From contig JBBCBC010000016.1 of assembly GCA_037126765.1 (NCBI GenBank), forward strand, positions 10,962,728 to 11,026,727: 64,000 nt of DNA, given 5' to 3'. Under the pieces are notes generated by a model. It was not told the DNA's origin and did no database searches. It saw nothing but the letters and a program-made list of their open reading frames with translations. The DNA is from Stenogyne calaminthoides. Lineage: Eukaryota; Streptophyta; Magnoliopsida; Lamiales; Lamiaceae. The translations under genes were made by a program, and so were the position numbers. Positions 35,147 to 46,190 of the stretch are shown here, piece after piece; within the stretch, counting starts at the first letter, position 1, and each line of letters starts with the position of its first letter.

Positions 35147-35935
35147 TGTTTTGATGTTTTTGGATTTGAATTTTTAATGAGCTTTTTTGTGTTGACTGTG
35201 GTTTATATATTGGTGCTGATGTTGCTTTGGAGCCAAAATAGGTTGGAGAAAAAATTGGTGGGAAAAATCAGGTTTTCACACCATTTTTTGTGTTTTTTAA
35301 TTCGTATGGGATCACTTTTGCAAATAGCTTGCCGCCAAAATTCAGGAGCAGGTGAAAATTTGGCACCGAAATTGATATGTATTAGTTAATTTTGATTTTA
35401 TTAACATGTGGAACCGAGTGTGCAAGTGGTTTAAATTAGTTAAGTGGTTAAATGTGTATTAATTATATTGCATAATATTTGAGACCAAATCTGCAAGCAC
35501 AATTAATGATTTCCAATCATGATGGGACTTAATTTGCAAGTACAAATTCTTATGCGACTAAATATGTAAGATGATGCTACCATTTCCCAAACATGCGGTA
35601 TCCTATGAGACTAAAAATATGAAAAAAAAAAAAGCCATTAAATAGATATGGAGGTATACTATTAAAGAAAACAACGTCTAAAAAAGAATTTATCAATATA
35701 TTACTACTAAATTGAATTGGTTGGAGTTTGACCAAGCCATTCCTGGCTCAAATTTTCATGGCAAAACTGTGCGATGAACTGTTCAAATTAGCCCGTTCAT
35801 ACATAGACTTGCTTTGATTTGAAATATAGGGTCCCATTGGTGGACGAAGGTTCTGGTCCTTTAAATTAGTCCTGGTCCTTTAAATTAGTCGATGTTTGGA
35901 TCGAATGTTGAATTATTAAAAAAAATCCTCATTCA
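35147..35935. other. Intergenic
   Basis: AT-rich, no gene recognised. The frame 35132-35389 encodes a hydrophobic product with no recognisable domain. A direct repeat of CTGGTCCTTTAAATTAGTC occurs at about 35852 and 35871. Confidence 0.4.
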
Positions 35936-35939
35936 ATTA

Positions 35940-36167
35940 CTCTCTCCGTCACAATCTTAATTGTATTCTTTCTATTTTAGGCGTCTCAATCTTAGCTGCA
36001 AACTTCCTTAAATTGAAATACTCATTTTATCACTTTATAACATAAAATACTAATAAACAACTATTTCTATTCTCAACTATTCATCACTTTATCACTTTAT
36101 CACATAAAATACTAATAAACAACTCTTTCTACCTTCAACACTTTATCAATTTTTCTTAAGACGGAGT
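35940..36167. mobile_element. Stowaway-like MITE
   Basis: Left end CTCTCTCCGTCACAATCTTAA, right end TTTTTCTTAAGACGGAG, which are inverted with mismatches; a TA precedes the left end. About 228 bp, non-coding. Belongs to the CTCCCTCCGTC type seen twice more in this window. Confidence 0.6.
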
Positions 36168-36623
36168 GTACGATTTTTCTCCTCCAATGTCTTTTTAATA
36201 AATTTAAAAGAAATGGATTTATTCGGAGGTGCGCCCATGAAGCACCACGTAGTCCTGAAAAACCGGGGGAGTGTGTAGTGAAAATTGTGTACTACTATTT
36301 CTTTGTGTACTATAAAATTTGGCGCCAAATTAGAATATACAGTGGCGACAAAGTTAACTACTTTCCAATGTACTAGTAAGTATTATTGAGTTAATGATAT
36401 CATGGCTAATTCGATGACGTCATGCCTTTCGATATATTAAATGTATTAAATAATCTATTCTAGGGTTTGTTATTTAATTCAATTGTTTCCAATTTCATTC
36501 AATTGCACAACATCATCTTTAATGTGTGATTGATTATGATATTATGTATTTTTTGTTTGTTTTAATTTGAATGATTCTAGTTTATGTTTTATTTTTAGGA
36601 ACTATATGTATTTAAAAATGATA

Positions 36624-36864
36624 CTCCCTCCGTCCCAAAGAAACGTGCACGTTTACTGTTTTCACGTGTTTTTGCGAGCGAGTTTTTATTAGAATTTGAA
36701 ATGATAAAATAATTTTTAAAGATGCATATAATAAATGAGAGGTAGGTCTATAATACCCCTCTTTAAAAATCACTTTATCATTTGAAATCTTAATAAACAA
36801 CTCATTTCACAAAAACTCGATAATAAAGTAAATCTCAAGACGCTTTTATGGGACCCGGAGGAAG
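36624..36864. mobile_element. Stowaway-like MITE
   Basis: Left end CTCCCTCCGTCCCAAAGAAA and right end TTTTATGGGACCCGGAGGAAG form imperfect terminal inverted repeats; TA precedes the left end. About 241 bp. No transposase. It lies about 230 bp before the likely NXD1 transcript start. Confidence 0.75.
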
Positions 36865-36899
36865 ATGTGAAATTAAATTAAAAAGACGATTAAAAAATA

Positions 36900-37090
36900 A
36901 AAATAAAAAATTAAAAAAAAAATTAAATATGCAGGCGGGTTAAACCCACGGGTTCATCAGGGACGAGGCGGATTGAAAGAGTTCAAAAAAAACACTACAT
37001 GGGCGGGTTACTGGGTTTTATTTAAACCCACCCCGTTGCCATCCCTAAGAAAAATCTCTATCCCACCCCCTTTTTTAATTTTAAATTCCC
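36900..37090. promoter_or_regulatory. Probable NXD1 promoter region
   Basis: Lies between the MITE and the spliced leader exon. It contains a repeat-like part (GCGGGTTAAACCCACGGG and TTTAAACCCACCCCG). I see no strong TATA box, so the transcript start is not fixed. Confidence 0.35.
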
Positions 37091-37156
37091 AGTCGAGACG
37101 AGATATTTACCAGACTCCACATAATTCCTAAGAAATACGCGAAGCAAAATCCAGTG

Positions 37157-38518
37157 ATGTACACTCATTCTTTCTCGGATTTCTTCAAACAGGTTTAATT
37201 TTTTCACTTGCTTCTTAGCTAGCCACCGAAAATCTGTTCAATCCTTGATTTTTTTTATTTTTTTTTGGTTGTCGGTAGGGAAATCAAGTACAGTGTGATT
37301 TTCTGCTTTTTTTTTTTAGTTAATTCCTTTTCCTAATTTGGTTCAAGACAATCTTCAACATTTTCTCAATTTTGAAACGATTCCTCCCCTGGTTATCCTT
37401 ATTTTCATAATATGTAAATTTTGTGTTAGGTTTAGGGGAATTTGATGCGGCCCATTGTGTTGTTGCATTTGTCCCATAGACATTCAAAATCACAAATGGA
37501 ATAAAAATGTATGCAACTGTTGTCTTTTCGGAACTGTTACATTTGCGAAAAGAGCACTCTTATTTTTTTGGATCTGCAAGAGTTAGAGGCCTCAATATAA
37601 ATTAGGTATTCACAAAATCTTAGGTTTGGTTCATATATATATATATATATATATTTGAATATATCTGTATATTTGAAGATGATGTAGTTGCTGAATAAAT
37701 ATTGCTTTATATCCTGAAACTCTGGATTTTGGTGGATAAATTTGATTCCATTTTGACTTGGGTAATAATGGTGGGGTGATGGGGGTTTTAGGTGGTATAT
37801 GGGTAGTAATTCATATGATTTATTATGTTGATTTGGAATATTTTCCCAATTACATGCTTATTTTTTAAAAGATTACTGCAAAATGCAGCTTTTATGTATT
37901 TAAAAACAAATGGAAGTACAACTTAAAAGGCATCCCGGCGATTCATTCATCTTTCACACTCGTGCTTAGCGTAAGGATTCTATAATTATTACTGATGGTG
38001 CCATCAATTAGCATGTAAAAGAGCTAGCCAATTAAGCAATCTCAGTACTTGTTTAAAGATTATAATAATAAATTATTTTAACTTGTGCAACTTGTGCAAC
38101 TTGGCAAAATATGTGTGCTATATTGTTGGCTGTTAATACAGTTTTTTAATCCATTAACATTATTAAATCACATTTTCCATTTGCATGGAATCTGCTACTA
38201 CTGCTATGTGCAATGTACTGACTCTCCTTTATGCATTTTTAATACAAAGATGTATTGGGATGGAGAAGAATAACCGACATTTTGGGCAACTGTACTGGGC
38301 AAACAGGGAATTGTCTATTTATGCAGTTTAATCCAAAGTGGTTAAGTTTAGATATAATGATATTTCAGCTGATTATAGATGTAGCATGTCTTCCTATGCT
38401 TAGTTTTAGGTATTTTTTTGTACGAAGAAGCTTGTTATGATTCTGTCCTCTGTTTGCACTCTTTATCTGATGTTTGACATTCTCTATCACAGTAACTATG
38501 AGTTTCCTTGCTGGCTGA
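37157..38518 (+). promoter_or_regulatory. NXD1 spliced 5' leader with two upstream frames
   Basis: A leader exon ends AAACAG at 37192 with GT following, and the acceptor is TATCACAG at 38485-38492. An ATG at 37157 opens 12 codons that end exactly at the donor; the first three bases of the next exon are TAA, so splicing supplies the stop. A second ATG at 38498 opens six codons with TGA at 38516-38518, five bases before the main ATG. Such frames often reduce translation. The intron (37193-38492) holds a (TA)n run near 37638-37662. Confidence 0.55.
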
Positions 38519-38523
38519 AAATA

Positions 38524-40989
38524 ATGGAAAATTCAGAAGCCAATTCTTCGCCAGGATATGGAAAGCCTCCTTGGGTGTTCAAAGGCAGGCAAGTTCTACT
38601 CAGTTTTTTGAATTAAACACTCAATACTATGATTCCATTGCAAGTCTTTTGTTGATTGAAAAAAAATATAGAAAACTATGAAAAACACTCGGTTTATTTG
38701 ACGTTTCAGTGCCTTGTACCAGCTCCATCTTGTCAAGGCAGAGACAGCTCGAGCATTCATTCCCAAAGAATTCAGATTAGTGGAAGCGTTTGGGTATGAA
38801 TCGTGGGCTGATACAGCTTGTACCTTTATATTGATAAAGGTACAAGCATGAATAGTTTTAGATTTTCATTCTGTTTATTTAATACAAGTTTGTACCATGT
38901 ACTGTACAGATATACTCTCGGAGGGTTCTTTCTTGCTAATTATGAGGACAGTCCTGCGGGGGCATTTGATGAGGTTGTCTCTTTTTAAACTGTTTCTCTT
39001 AGTTTTTTTATTTTATGATAAACCCATGTGTGGCCACTATGATTTCTGACTGTATTCTTGAAAACAATAAAGACAACTTGATCGAATATTTAAATGGAAT
39101 ATTTGCAGTTTCTGTAGTTCAATTTCTATTTAGTTAAATTGGAAAAGAAATTTAGCATAAGCTTAATTTAATGTCAACTAGTAATAACTTAATTTTTTTC
39201 TATGTCGAGCTTTTCAGCTTGTGATAATAGCAGGAATTGTATGGAATCCACCTGTGTCCTGTGCGTAAGTTTTCTTCCACTCGGTTCTGGTTCTGATTCA
39301 CATAAATGTTATGTCAAACAAGTTGGTCTTATGTAAATCAGTTTTATCGTGCAACTGGTTCGCTACTATTACTTAATAATAAAACAACTAATACTATCAA
39401 ACTAATACCTTTTAATGGAACAACTAATACTGTTTGAAATACACACAAAGTGCAAACCAGTTGCACGGTAAAACTGGTTTACATAAGACTTTTTTTTTAA
39501 TGTTTGTGCCTATGATATGATTTAATAGTTGCTTGATTCAGTTGCTTGTTAAGATGCGGCCCTAAAACTAGTACTGGTACTAAGTGTAATATTGACTATC
39601 ATGTAGGTTTATATGTATTTGCATTAACAAGTATCTTTGTAAATTTCTTAATAGATGGGCTGCAAAAGTGCTCGTGAATAGTGGCAAAGCATGTGTCCAT
39701 GGACGAAAGGTAACATTTGAAGTACATAATATGACATTTAATATGTCATCATTCTTAACCGAGCTTGCTTAGGATGTGGTTTTTGTTTAGGTTCTCATTG
39801 AAACAAATCCAAGAATCTATGTACGCAAGTTTAATTAATCCCTCTGTTCCAATTTAACTGTTGTTCTGGGTGGGTGTTTCAAATAGTTTTATACATTCTT
39901 AACTGCCCTGCCCCTCTACACATTTGCAGGATGTCGGGCTTCCCAGTCAAGTTGCCAATTTTACAAAGGTGAACTTCGCATATGACTAAAGTTGTAAAAC
40001 ATATCAGCTTCATTCTGAAAATCATTAATATCTTAATATGATTAGGTTTTTTTCTTAAAACTAGAGTGTTACAGCGATTCCCAAGACAAAAAGAAGTCGG
40101 TTTGGTGGCTTTCTGGACAAGATTGGCATTTCTTATTCTCCTGATAACATGAAGAATTATATGGATATACAAGTGAAAGAGATGAACAATCACAAGGCGA
40201 CAGACATATGCAGTATCAATCTTACAACTACTGGTTGGTATTGCGTCTTTTAAATAATATATAGGCGTTGTTTGTAATTTAGTTATGCCACTATTAATGA
40301 TCGGTTTTCCTCTTCTTAATGTTTTATTTCGTCCATAAATGATGGCAGCATCGCAAAATGACAGACAAAGATGGATGGGACCCACAGTCAAAATGTCACT
40401 CCCAAGCTTTAGGTAAGTATCGTTTTGAAGTTTTATTGTTCCAATACTTGAGGAATTTAACCTTTTTTTTGGGGGGGGTTCCGATATGCAGTGGACGCAC
40501 GGAATACAATCCCCACCTCCTCAAATATTCTTGCCAGATTGAATGCAGGTTACTTCTGAGTAATTTCTTTATACCATATTGATGAAGATCTTGATCCTCT
40601 ATATTAATAACATGGTTTTTGACAGACAATAAGAAGTATGAAGTGCACAAAAACTTTTCTTTAGTTTTTTTCGTTTTAGTAAATTTCTCCTTTATGAATA
40701 TTTTGGTGACTCTCTGATCTTCTAGTTTCGAGTTGTGTAGTAGAAGATGGTCATGTAGATGCATTATTATTCGTTCAGGTTGAGAGCAGTGTCGCCAGCT
40801 AAAGTGTGGGGTCCATCTGTGTCTAATTTGGAAGATGAAACGACCTCAGACGACCCTGCGAGTGTTGAGGCGGAGTATAAGAGAAACCCGAGTATCTCTG
40901 TGATGCTATCCAAGCCAATTCTAGCATTGGAGTTCAATTGTCTCAAAATGAAGGTTGAAGCTCCCACTGTCGTGCTTCAACAAAAGTGA
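38524..40989 (+). CDS. NXD1: NEOXANTHIN-DEFICIENT 1 (acetoacetate decarboxylase-like fold)
   Basis: Ten coding exons with GT/AG borders except the first: 38524-38588, 38710-38793, 38910-38973, 39218-39264, 39655-39709, 39930-39968, 40065-40233, 40349-40412, 40492-40548 and 40779-40989. Total 855 nt, 284 residues, no stop, close to the Arabidopsis and tomato proteins. Recognised from GYGKPPWVFKG, LYQLHLVKAETARAFIPKEF, LGGFFLANYEDSPAGAFDEL, AGIVWNPPVSCAWAAKVLVN, GLPSQVANF, and MLSKPILALEFNCLKMKVEA. NXD1 is needed for neoxanthin accumulation in plastids, a step on the carotenoid route to abscisic acid; its enzymatic activity is not established. The first intron starts with GC (AGGCAAGT), a known minor donor class. 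No transit peptide is obvious, and the ATG used follows two upstream frames. SRP19 lies 0.9 kb downstream, convergent. Confidence 0.9.
39326..39489. mobile_element. MITE in NXD1 intron 4
   Basis: Terminal inverted repeats of about 35 bp: the left arm starts GTCTTATGTAAATCAGTTTT and the right arm ends GTAAAACTGGTTTACATAAGAC in reverse. The 164-bp element is non-coding and would fold into a hairpin. It lies inside the intron 39265-39654 and does not touch the splice sites. Confidence 0.8.
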
Positions 40990-41170
40990 ATCTAGAGATG
41001 ATTAACGTGTTTTGTTAGTTTTTTTATTTCTTCAATGATATCCACGTCTGCTTATGTCATTCAATTTTTTAATTTGCAAGATGATCTTGTGCCTATTCTT
41101 GATTTCTAAATGTTTACATGACCTTATGTTGATGGTGTTTGGATCTGGAAACTCCTTTTTGTAAAGAGTA
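40990..41170 (+). other. NXD1 3' untranslated region (probable)
   Basis: Follows the TGA. T-rich stretches with TTTTTTATTTCTTCAATGA; no exact AATAAA seen. The end of the transcript is not fixed. Confidence 0.35.
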
Positions 41171-41174
41171 TCAG

Positions 41175-41600
41175 CAGCTAGGGGTGTAAACGGGTTGAGC
41201 CGGCTCACGAGCTACTCGTGCTAGACTCAAAAAAATCTCAAAATTGACTCATTTAATTGAGTCAATGTCAAGTAGTTCTCAAGCTCATCAATACTAGGCT
41301 CATCAGGCTTTCATCTTAATCAAGCTCATCTAATTTACTATTTTCCCCTTAATATGCTAATTATATACAAATAAATTCTCTAATTTTATAACTAAAATAA
41401 AATATTTAGCCCACACAATTTACTACTTTTCCCTATTAATTATTTACAAATAAATTTTAAATTTATAAATAAAATAAAAATATTAAATTAATGGTATTTA
41501 AGTTATCAAGTCGATCTCGAGTTCAAGTTGGGATTTGAGCTTTGAATTTTCTAATGGGGTCGAGCTCAAGCTTGACATTACTTGACTTTAACATTACTTG
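41175..41600. repeat. Dispersed repeat starting AGGGGTGTAAACGGG
   Basis: The start AGGGGTGTAAACGGGTTGAGC is a common plant dispersed-repeat opening, and the section ends in Gln/Leu-poor, GAGCTC-rich DNA near 41520-41575 (TCGAGCTCAAGC). It is AT-rich in the middle. Family not assigned. Confidence 0.4.
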
Positions 41601-41650
41601 ACTTTACTCGGCCATTGACACATGTTCTCTCCAACTTGCCTTGTCTGTAG

Positions 41651-41705
41651 ATGCGCTGCAAAAGTGCTGAGGAATAGTGAAAATGTGTGTCTATACGGAC
41701 AAAAG
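41651..41705 (+). pseudogene. Isolated copy of NXD1 exon 5
   Basis: ATGCGCTGCAAAAGTGCTG...GGACAAAAG matches exon 5 of NXD1 (39655-39709) over nearly its whole length with a few substitutions and small gaps. A TAG precedes it, like the real acceptor, but the donor GTAAC is GCGAC. No neighbouring exons are recognised. It is a relic of a duplicated exon or gene fragment. Confidence 0.7.
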
Positions 41706-41906
41706 CGACTATGTTAAGTACTCGATATGAAAACAGGTCCAAAGGCTTTACACTATGAGCAACAACCAATCATGAGCAAGCTTGGAAACAATATCATACT
41801 AGTCTAGACCAAAATTACTTAGAGATGATTCTTGGACCAAAGTGTCTCATGAACAATAAATAGAAAATCAGCAAATAGCAAAGGCAACCACTTGTGTTGT
41901 TTGGAA

Positions 41907-44328
41907 CTATCGCTTCTTCTTTCCACCCTTGCCAGATTTGGAAGCACCGGTTGTTGAGGATGAGGCAGGCTCTTGTTTCTTAGTTCGACCAGGGTGTCGA
42001 GGGACCAACTCTGCCACCTGAAGCATTAGCTGCTTCCCTGCAATATACCAAATGGGAATTTAGAGACGATCGCAGCAACTACATAAAGCTCCACTGCAAG
42101 AAAGCTTCAAAGGAACAAATGTAAACTGGAATCACAGCACATATCTCTTATAGCAACAAACATATTTTGAAGTAAAAGAGGAGCAGGAGCACCATACATA
42201 GGCAACAAAATGAAGTAGACTGGGTAAAACAAGCTAGTAAGTGAAAAAAAACTCGGCCCCAGAATGGTAATATAAGAAATATCTCATAAAACCTTAAGAG
42301 CACTTGGTTCACAATTGTTCAATTGGAGTAGTAATGGTAATTCTGTATTTTGATGATTCCCATTACCATTCCCATTTGAGGAATTTGAATCCAGTACCCT
42401 TAGTTCATGACTTAGAGCTTGTAGATGAGAACTTTTCAATTTCAATAAGAAATGACATAAGTCCTTTGATAGGAAACCGCTCCAACTTATTATAAAGGAA
42501 AGTTCTTATGTAATGGGCAATCACATTATTCTCAAAACAGTTCATTTTTTGAGCTTATAAATGAAAAAATCTTTGCTATATGCAAAAGAAATCGCCCTAG
42601 TCCTTGAATCAATCTATAAACAAACACTTTCAGCAAGCCTTGCCAGAGTTAATCATTTTGACTGCTGTATGTCAGGCTACATGGTGAATAAGAAAGCTAC
42701 TAATCAGCATTCTCATAATAATTGGTAGAACCATGAAATACCTTAACAAAAAAGTAAAAAATACTTGAGGTGAAAAGATAGCAATGACAACATATTGTAA
42801 AACTTTTATGTTAACTCCTATAAAAACAAAAAGGGCCTGATATTTGTGGTGCACAGAATATGAACTCCCTGTGTACCCCAAGAAACAGACAAGAAATAGC
42901 ATAATCAAAGAGAAAGTAAAATTCAAGTTGTAAGTACATTCAGCAAGGCACTCTCCCCATATTACCAGTATCACATTTATTGAAAATTGATACTCCCTCC
43001 GTCCGTCCCAACATTTTGTTCACATGTGAAGTGAAACACATATTAAGAAAATGGAATAGTGAGTAGGGTTTTGAGGGGTAATTTTAGTAAACCTTTATGT
43101 ATAAAGTAAAGAGATGAGTTGAATTGTGTGTATGCATTGGTCCAAAAGTAATGGCATTTTATGTAAATTTGTGAATATTGAGAGGGTTTATAAAGGGTTT
43201 TCCTTTTTTAGGGTGTGAACATAATGTTGGGACGTGCCGAAAAGGAAAATGTTAACAAAATCATGAGACGGAGGTAGTATTACTGGTTTGAGCTTAGTTT
43301 TTAGTAATAAACCAATACTGTCACATACGTTCGGTGTACAACCACATAAAAGATCCCTCAGCACCAATTATTTGATATCCAACAATGAAAATCACCAACA
43401 TTGAAGAAAATCACCCAGCATCAAGAATCATTACATACAAAAACCCTCTGTCTTTAATATGTTTCTCATTTTATTTCGCAGACAAAATTCTTATTTTCAA
43501 GAATTTCAAATGCCTCTACTAAAGTAAAGGTATTCGTTTAATACCTTACATTCAGCACATGATACGTCCCATGTGTCAATTTCAACAATTATGGCTAGTG
43601 AAGCTTGTTAATGTATCAATTCAAATCACTCTGTAATTATGCGCGCATACATGCATAGAAGAAGCAACAAGGCAGTCTGTCCTTCTAGTCTATATAAAAC
43701 AATCTTATATTTCAATACATGAACTCCCTGTGAATGTGAGTAAGGTACGGATGATTGAACATTCGACTCCAAAGCTTAAACAAAATATCATTTACGATTT
43801 GATAAATCAACAAGCTAAACCACTAATCACTATCATACTACCACTCATTACTGCCACATGAACTCAAGATCACAGAAAACTATCCTCCCTGCCACAAAAA
43901 AGTAAGAAATACTACAGACATGCTATGAATCGAAATATAGCCACTTACTTGAAGTAATTGCCGGATTGCATGGGCTCCCATCCTCCTTTTTCAAGAGAAC
44001 TCTTACTCTACCTCGTTGCATAAAATCCCGCGGATACGCCTTCTCACTCTAATTTTAATTCAAAATCCAATAGAGCCCATATAAAATCAGTCCAATTCTC
44101 ACATTCCAAATCAAAAGGAACTGACTCAAGAGATTTACACACACACAATACCTCAATTGCGCAAGGGAGTTTCAAATGGGCACAGCAATCGTAAATTTCA
44201 GTGCATGTAGGATTTTCACAAGCTTTGCTGGCATTGATTCTCCGGCCCTCAGCTAAGGTTTTCTTTGAATTTATGTAAATCGGGTAAAAAACAACCCATT
44301 TTTTTATATTCTGCACATCCACATCCAT
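41907..44328 (-). CDS. SRP19: Signal recognition particle 19 kDa protein
   Basis: Three coding exons on the minus strand: 44328-44152, 44048-43949, 42037-41907. Total 408 nt, 135 residues. Key segments: IKKWVVFYPIYINSKKTLAE, GRRINASKACENPTCTEI, AYPRDFMQRGRVRVLLKKED, KQLMLQVAELVPRHPGRTKK, and a Lys-rich end GKGGKKKR. SRP19 binds helices 6 and 8 of SRP RNA and lets SRP54 load, so it acts in cotranslational targeting to the endoplasmic reticulum. Length matches the family. The second coding intron (42038-43948) is long and contains a MITE. A further intron in the 5' leader (44338-44515) is likely, with donor GCGG|GTATGTG and acceptor CAG|GGAAACC. The start is the first of two ATGs near the acceptor. 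Confidence 0.9.
42993..43277. mobile_element. Stowaway-like MITE in SRP19 intron 2
   Basis: CTCCCTCCGTCCGTCCCAAC at the left and an inverted GAGACGGAGGTAG at the right, flanked by TA on both sides (42991-42992 and 43278-43279), the target expected for Stowaway. 285 bp, non-coding. GTTGGGACGTGCC near 43225 pairs with the left subterminal region. Confidence 0.8.
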
Positions 44329-44339
44329 GGGGTTTCCCT

Positions 44340-44720
44340 GAATAGAATAAAAATGACCTCAATTATCCAATTTAAACGGAGATTTCTCCTTACAGTTTGA
44401 TCCGATGAACAGATTACGTTGATTGATACATTATACATACATTAACAGATACAGATGTTGAAAATTCCCGTTACATCAATGGTTAAGAAAAACAAAAGGT
44501 GAAAACAACACATACCCGCAAACTCCGGCTCTATAAACAAAAGATGGAAGAAAATCGAAGCAGTTGACTGGTGTGTTAGCTCGACGATGCCAATAGTGAA
44601 TTGTGAAAGGGGGTGAATGGAAAGAAACAATTTCTTTTTTGGGCTTCGGATAGTGGGCCTGAATATGGGCTTCGTGTACAAAGGGAAGGAGCCTTATAAA
44701 AGGCTGAAAGCCCATTATAT
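44340..44720 (-). promoter_or_regulatory. SRP19 leader and promoter region
   Basis: Probable leader exon from near 44620 down to 44516, then a short intron. Upstream the minus strand reads CATATAATGGGC and GGGCTTT/AAGCCCA words (44640-44720), typical of housekeeping plant promoters (TGGGCC/TGGGCT elements). Two overlapping frames here (44442-44715) fall in this leader and are not believed to be genes. Confidence 0.5.
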
Positions 44721-44751
44721 GTAAAGAAAAAATAAGGGGTATTTATTTTAA

Positions 44752-45147
44752 AGACGGTTTACTTTGGGTTCTAAGTGATTTTTTAAATCGATTTTTGAAA
44801 ATTTGGGATTTTTTAAATTCTAATGAATAGTAATGCGTGTTTCTTTTGGATTTTTGAGTAAGGAGATATTTAACTTTATATCAAATTACTGTGTAAGAGT
44901 GAATGATGTTGTATTATTATATTATTGTTGAATGAATTTTATGTCAAATCAATATGTAAGAGTGATTAATGTTGTATTATTATATTATTGTTGAGAGAAA
45001 TTATAATGATTAAATGATTGAGTAATGATTAATGTTTATAGATAGACTTTGGGTTTTTTAAAATCTATTTACAAATCCCAGAGTAAGACTAGTTTAGAAT
45101 TAAAAATTCAAAACCAGCTTTACAAAACCCAAAGTAAACATAGCCTG
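44752..45147. mobile_element. MITE-like inverted-repeat element
   Basis: GGTTTACTTTGGGTT near 44755 and AACCCAAAGTAAACATAGCC near 45128-45147 are inverted; the interior has a second inverted pair (TTTTTTAAAT with ATTTAAAAAA-like) and a tandem repeat GTTGTATTATTATATTATTG at about 44908 and 44969. About 395 bp. Nothing coding. Confidence 0.6.
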
Positions 45148-45540
45148 AAGGAAATTTTAAAGAAATGGAAAACAAGTCTTGTGTGCACTAGCTATATTGT
45201 GTACTCTATGTTTCAATGTAACAAATCACAAGTTTCAGTGCAACAAGTTACAAGTTTTTAAAATACACTATGTAGTGTATGGTGCACCTGGTTCATAAGA
45301 GATCCGTACTCAAATGGAAAAGCCCATTTCTCGTAATAGTATTCATAAGATAAATATTGGGTCCCTCACTCTAAGGTACAATATGGAGAGACATATTACT
45401 ATTAACTTACACCACCCGTGAGACCATAATTTATCAAATCGTGAAGAGAAATGCATATGGAGTTTTTTTTTATAACTCGGTATCCAGTCCAAGGATCGAC
45501 TAATTCGGAAGATCAAAACCCACCGTCCAGAAGTACAAAT
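45148..45540. other. Intergenic
   Basis: No gene recognised. GTGCACTAGCTATATTGTG and ATACACTATGTAGTGTATGGTGCACC near 45183-45290 resemble a short dispersed element. Microsatellites absent. Confidence 0.35.
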
Positions 45541-45572
45541 TGAGTTAATTCTAATTTGTCTCTAACCTGAAG

Positions 45573-46190
45573 CTATTCTTCATCAACACTATTTGGCTCC
45601 AATGGATGATTATAATCTTTATAAGGCTTCTCTTCGTTTTCGTTTGCTAAGGCAACACGGGTTCCAAGTTCATGCTGGTAAATTTTATTTACTGACTTCG
45701 TTTTCACGGGAATAATGTTTTTTAAGGATAGTAACTTGGAGTTGTGTTTTAAGAACAATAATTTTACGAGCTTGGACATGTAGACCACACTCATATGAGC
45801 TATTGAGGAGTAAGCTATGATCTTCTTAAGATCGATCTGTCTTAAAGTGGTCGAGGAAGTATATATTATAGCAATCGCGCTTGGAGTATAAATGAAAGGA
45901 GTGGAACAAAGTGTCGCTTCGGGAAACATGGGTATTGAAAATCTTAAAAACCCGTAGGTTCCCAATTTTAAAGGAATTCCTGCCAAGATGACGGATTCTG
46001 CCATAGGCGTATCTACATGAGCTTCGGGTAACCAAATATGAACTGGTACCATAGGCACTTTGACGGCGAAAGAGGCGAAAGAAGCAATCCATAGAAAGAT
46101 TTGGCGCCGCTCACTAAATTCTGTGGTTAATGAAATTTGTAAATTGGTGGTTCCTGTTTGAAAAAGAATCAACAGAATAGCTAATAGCAT
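45573..46190 (-). pseudogene. Chimeric open frame: mitochondrial nad4 fragment fused to unknown sequence
   Basis: A 205-codon frame. Residues 1 to about 130 are mitochondrial NADH dehydrogenase subunit 4: [88 protein letters not shown]. Similarity stops at about 45790, where NLVTIGM of nad4 is replaced by SVVYMSK. The last 65 residues (ending [16 protein letters not shown]) are not recognised. Codons that mitochondrial RNA editing normally changes appear unedited (for example CSTPF, IPLK), so transfer was from DNA. It covers only a middle piece of a roughly 495-residue protein with no targeting peptide, so complex I function is not expected. Whether it is transcribed cannot be told. Confidence 0.85.

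Noticed and set aside
38818..38848. Hairpin GCTTGTACCTTTAT/ATAAAGGTACAAGC as a terminator or regulatory RNA
   Set aside because: It is a small perfect inverted repeat inside NXD1 intron 2; nothing else supports a function.
45826..46092. Second minus-strand frame overlapping the nad4 copy
   Set aside because: Overlaps the nad4 frame in another phase; the nad4 match explains the sequence.
45573..46190. A functional nuclear-encoded nad4
   Set aside because: Only the middle quarter of the protein is present, without targeting sequence, and editing-dependent codons are unedited.
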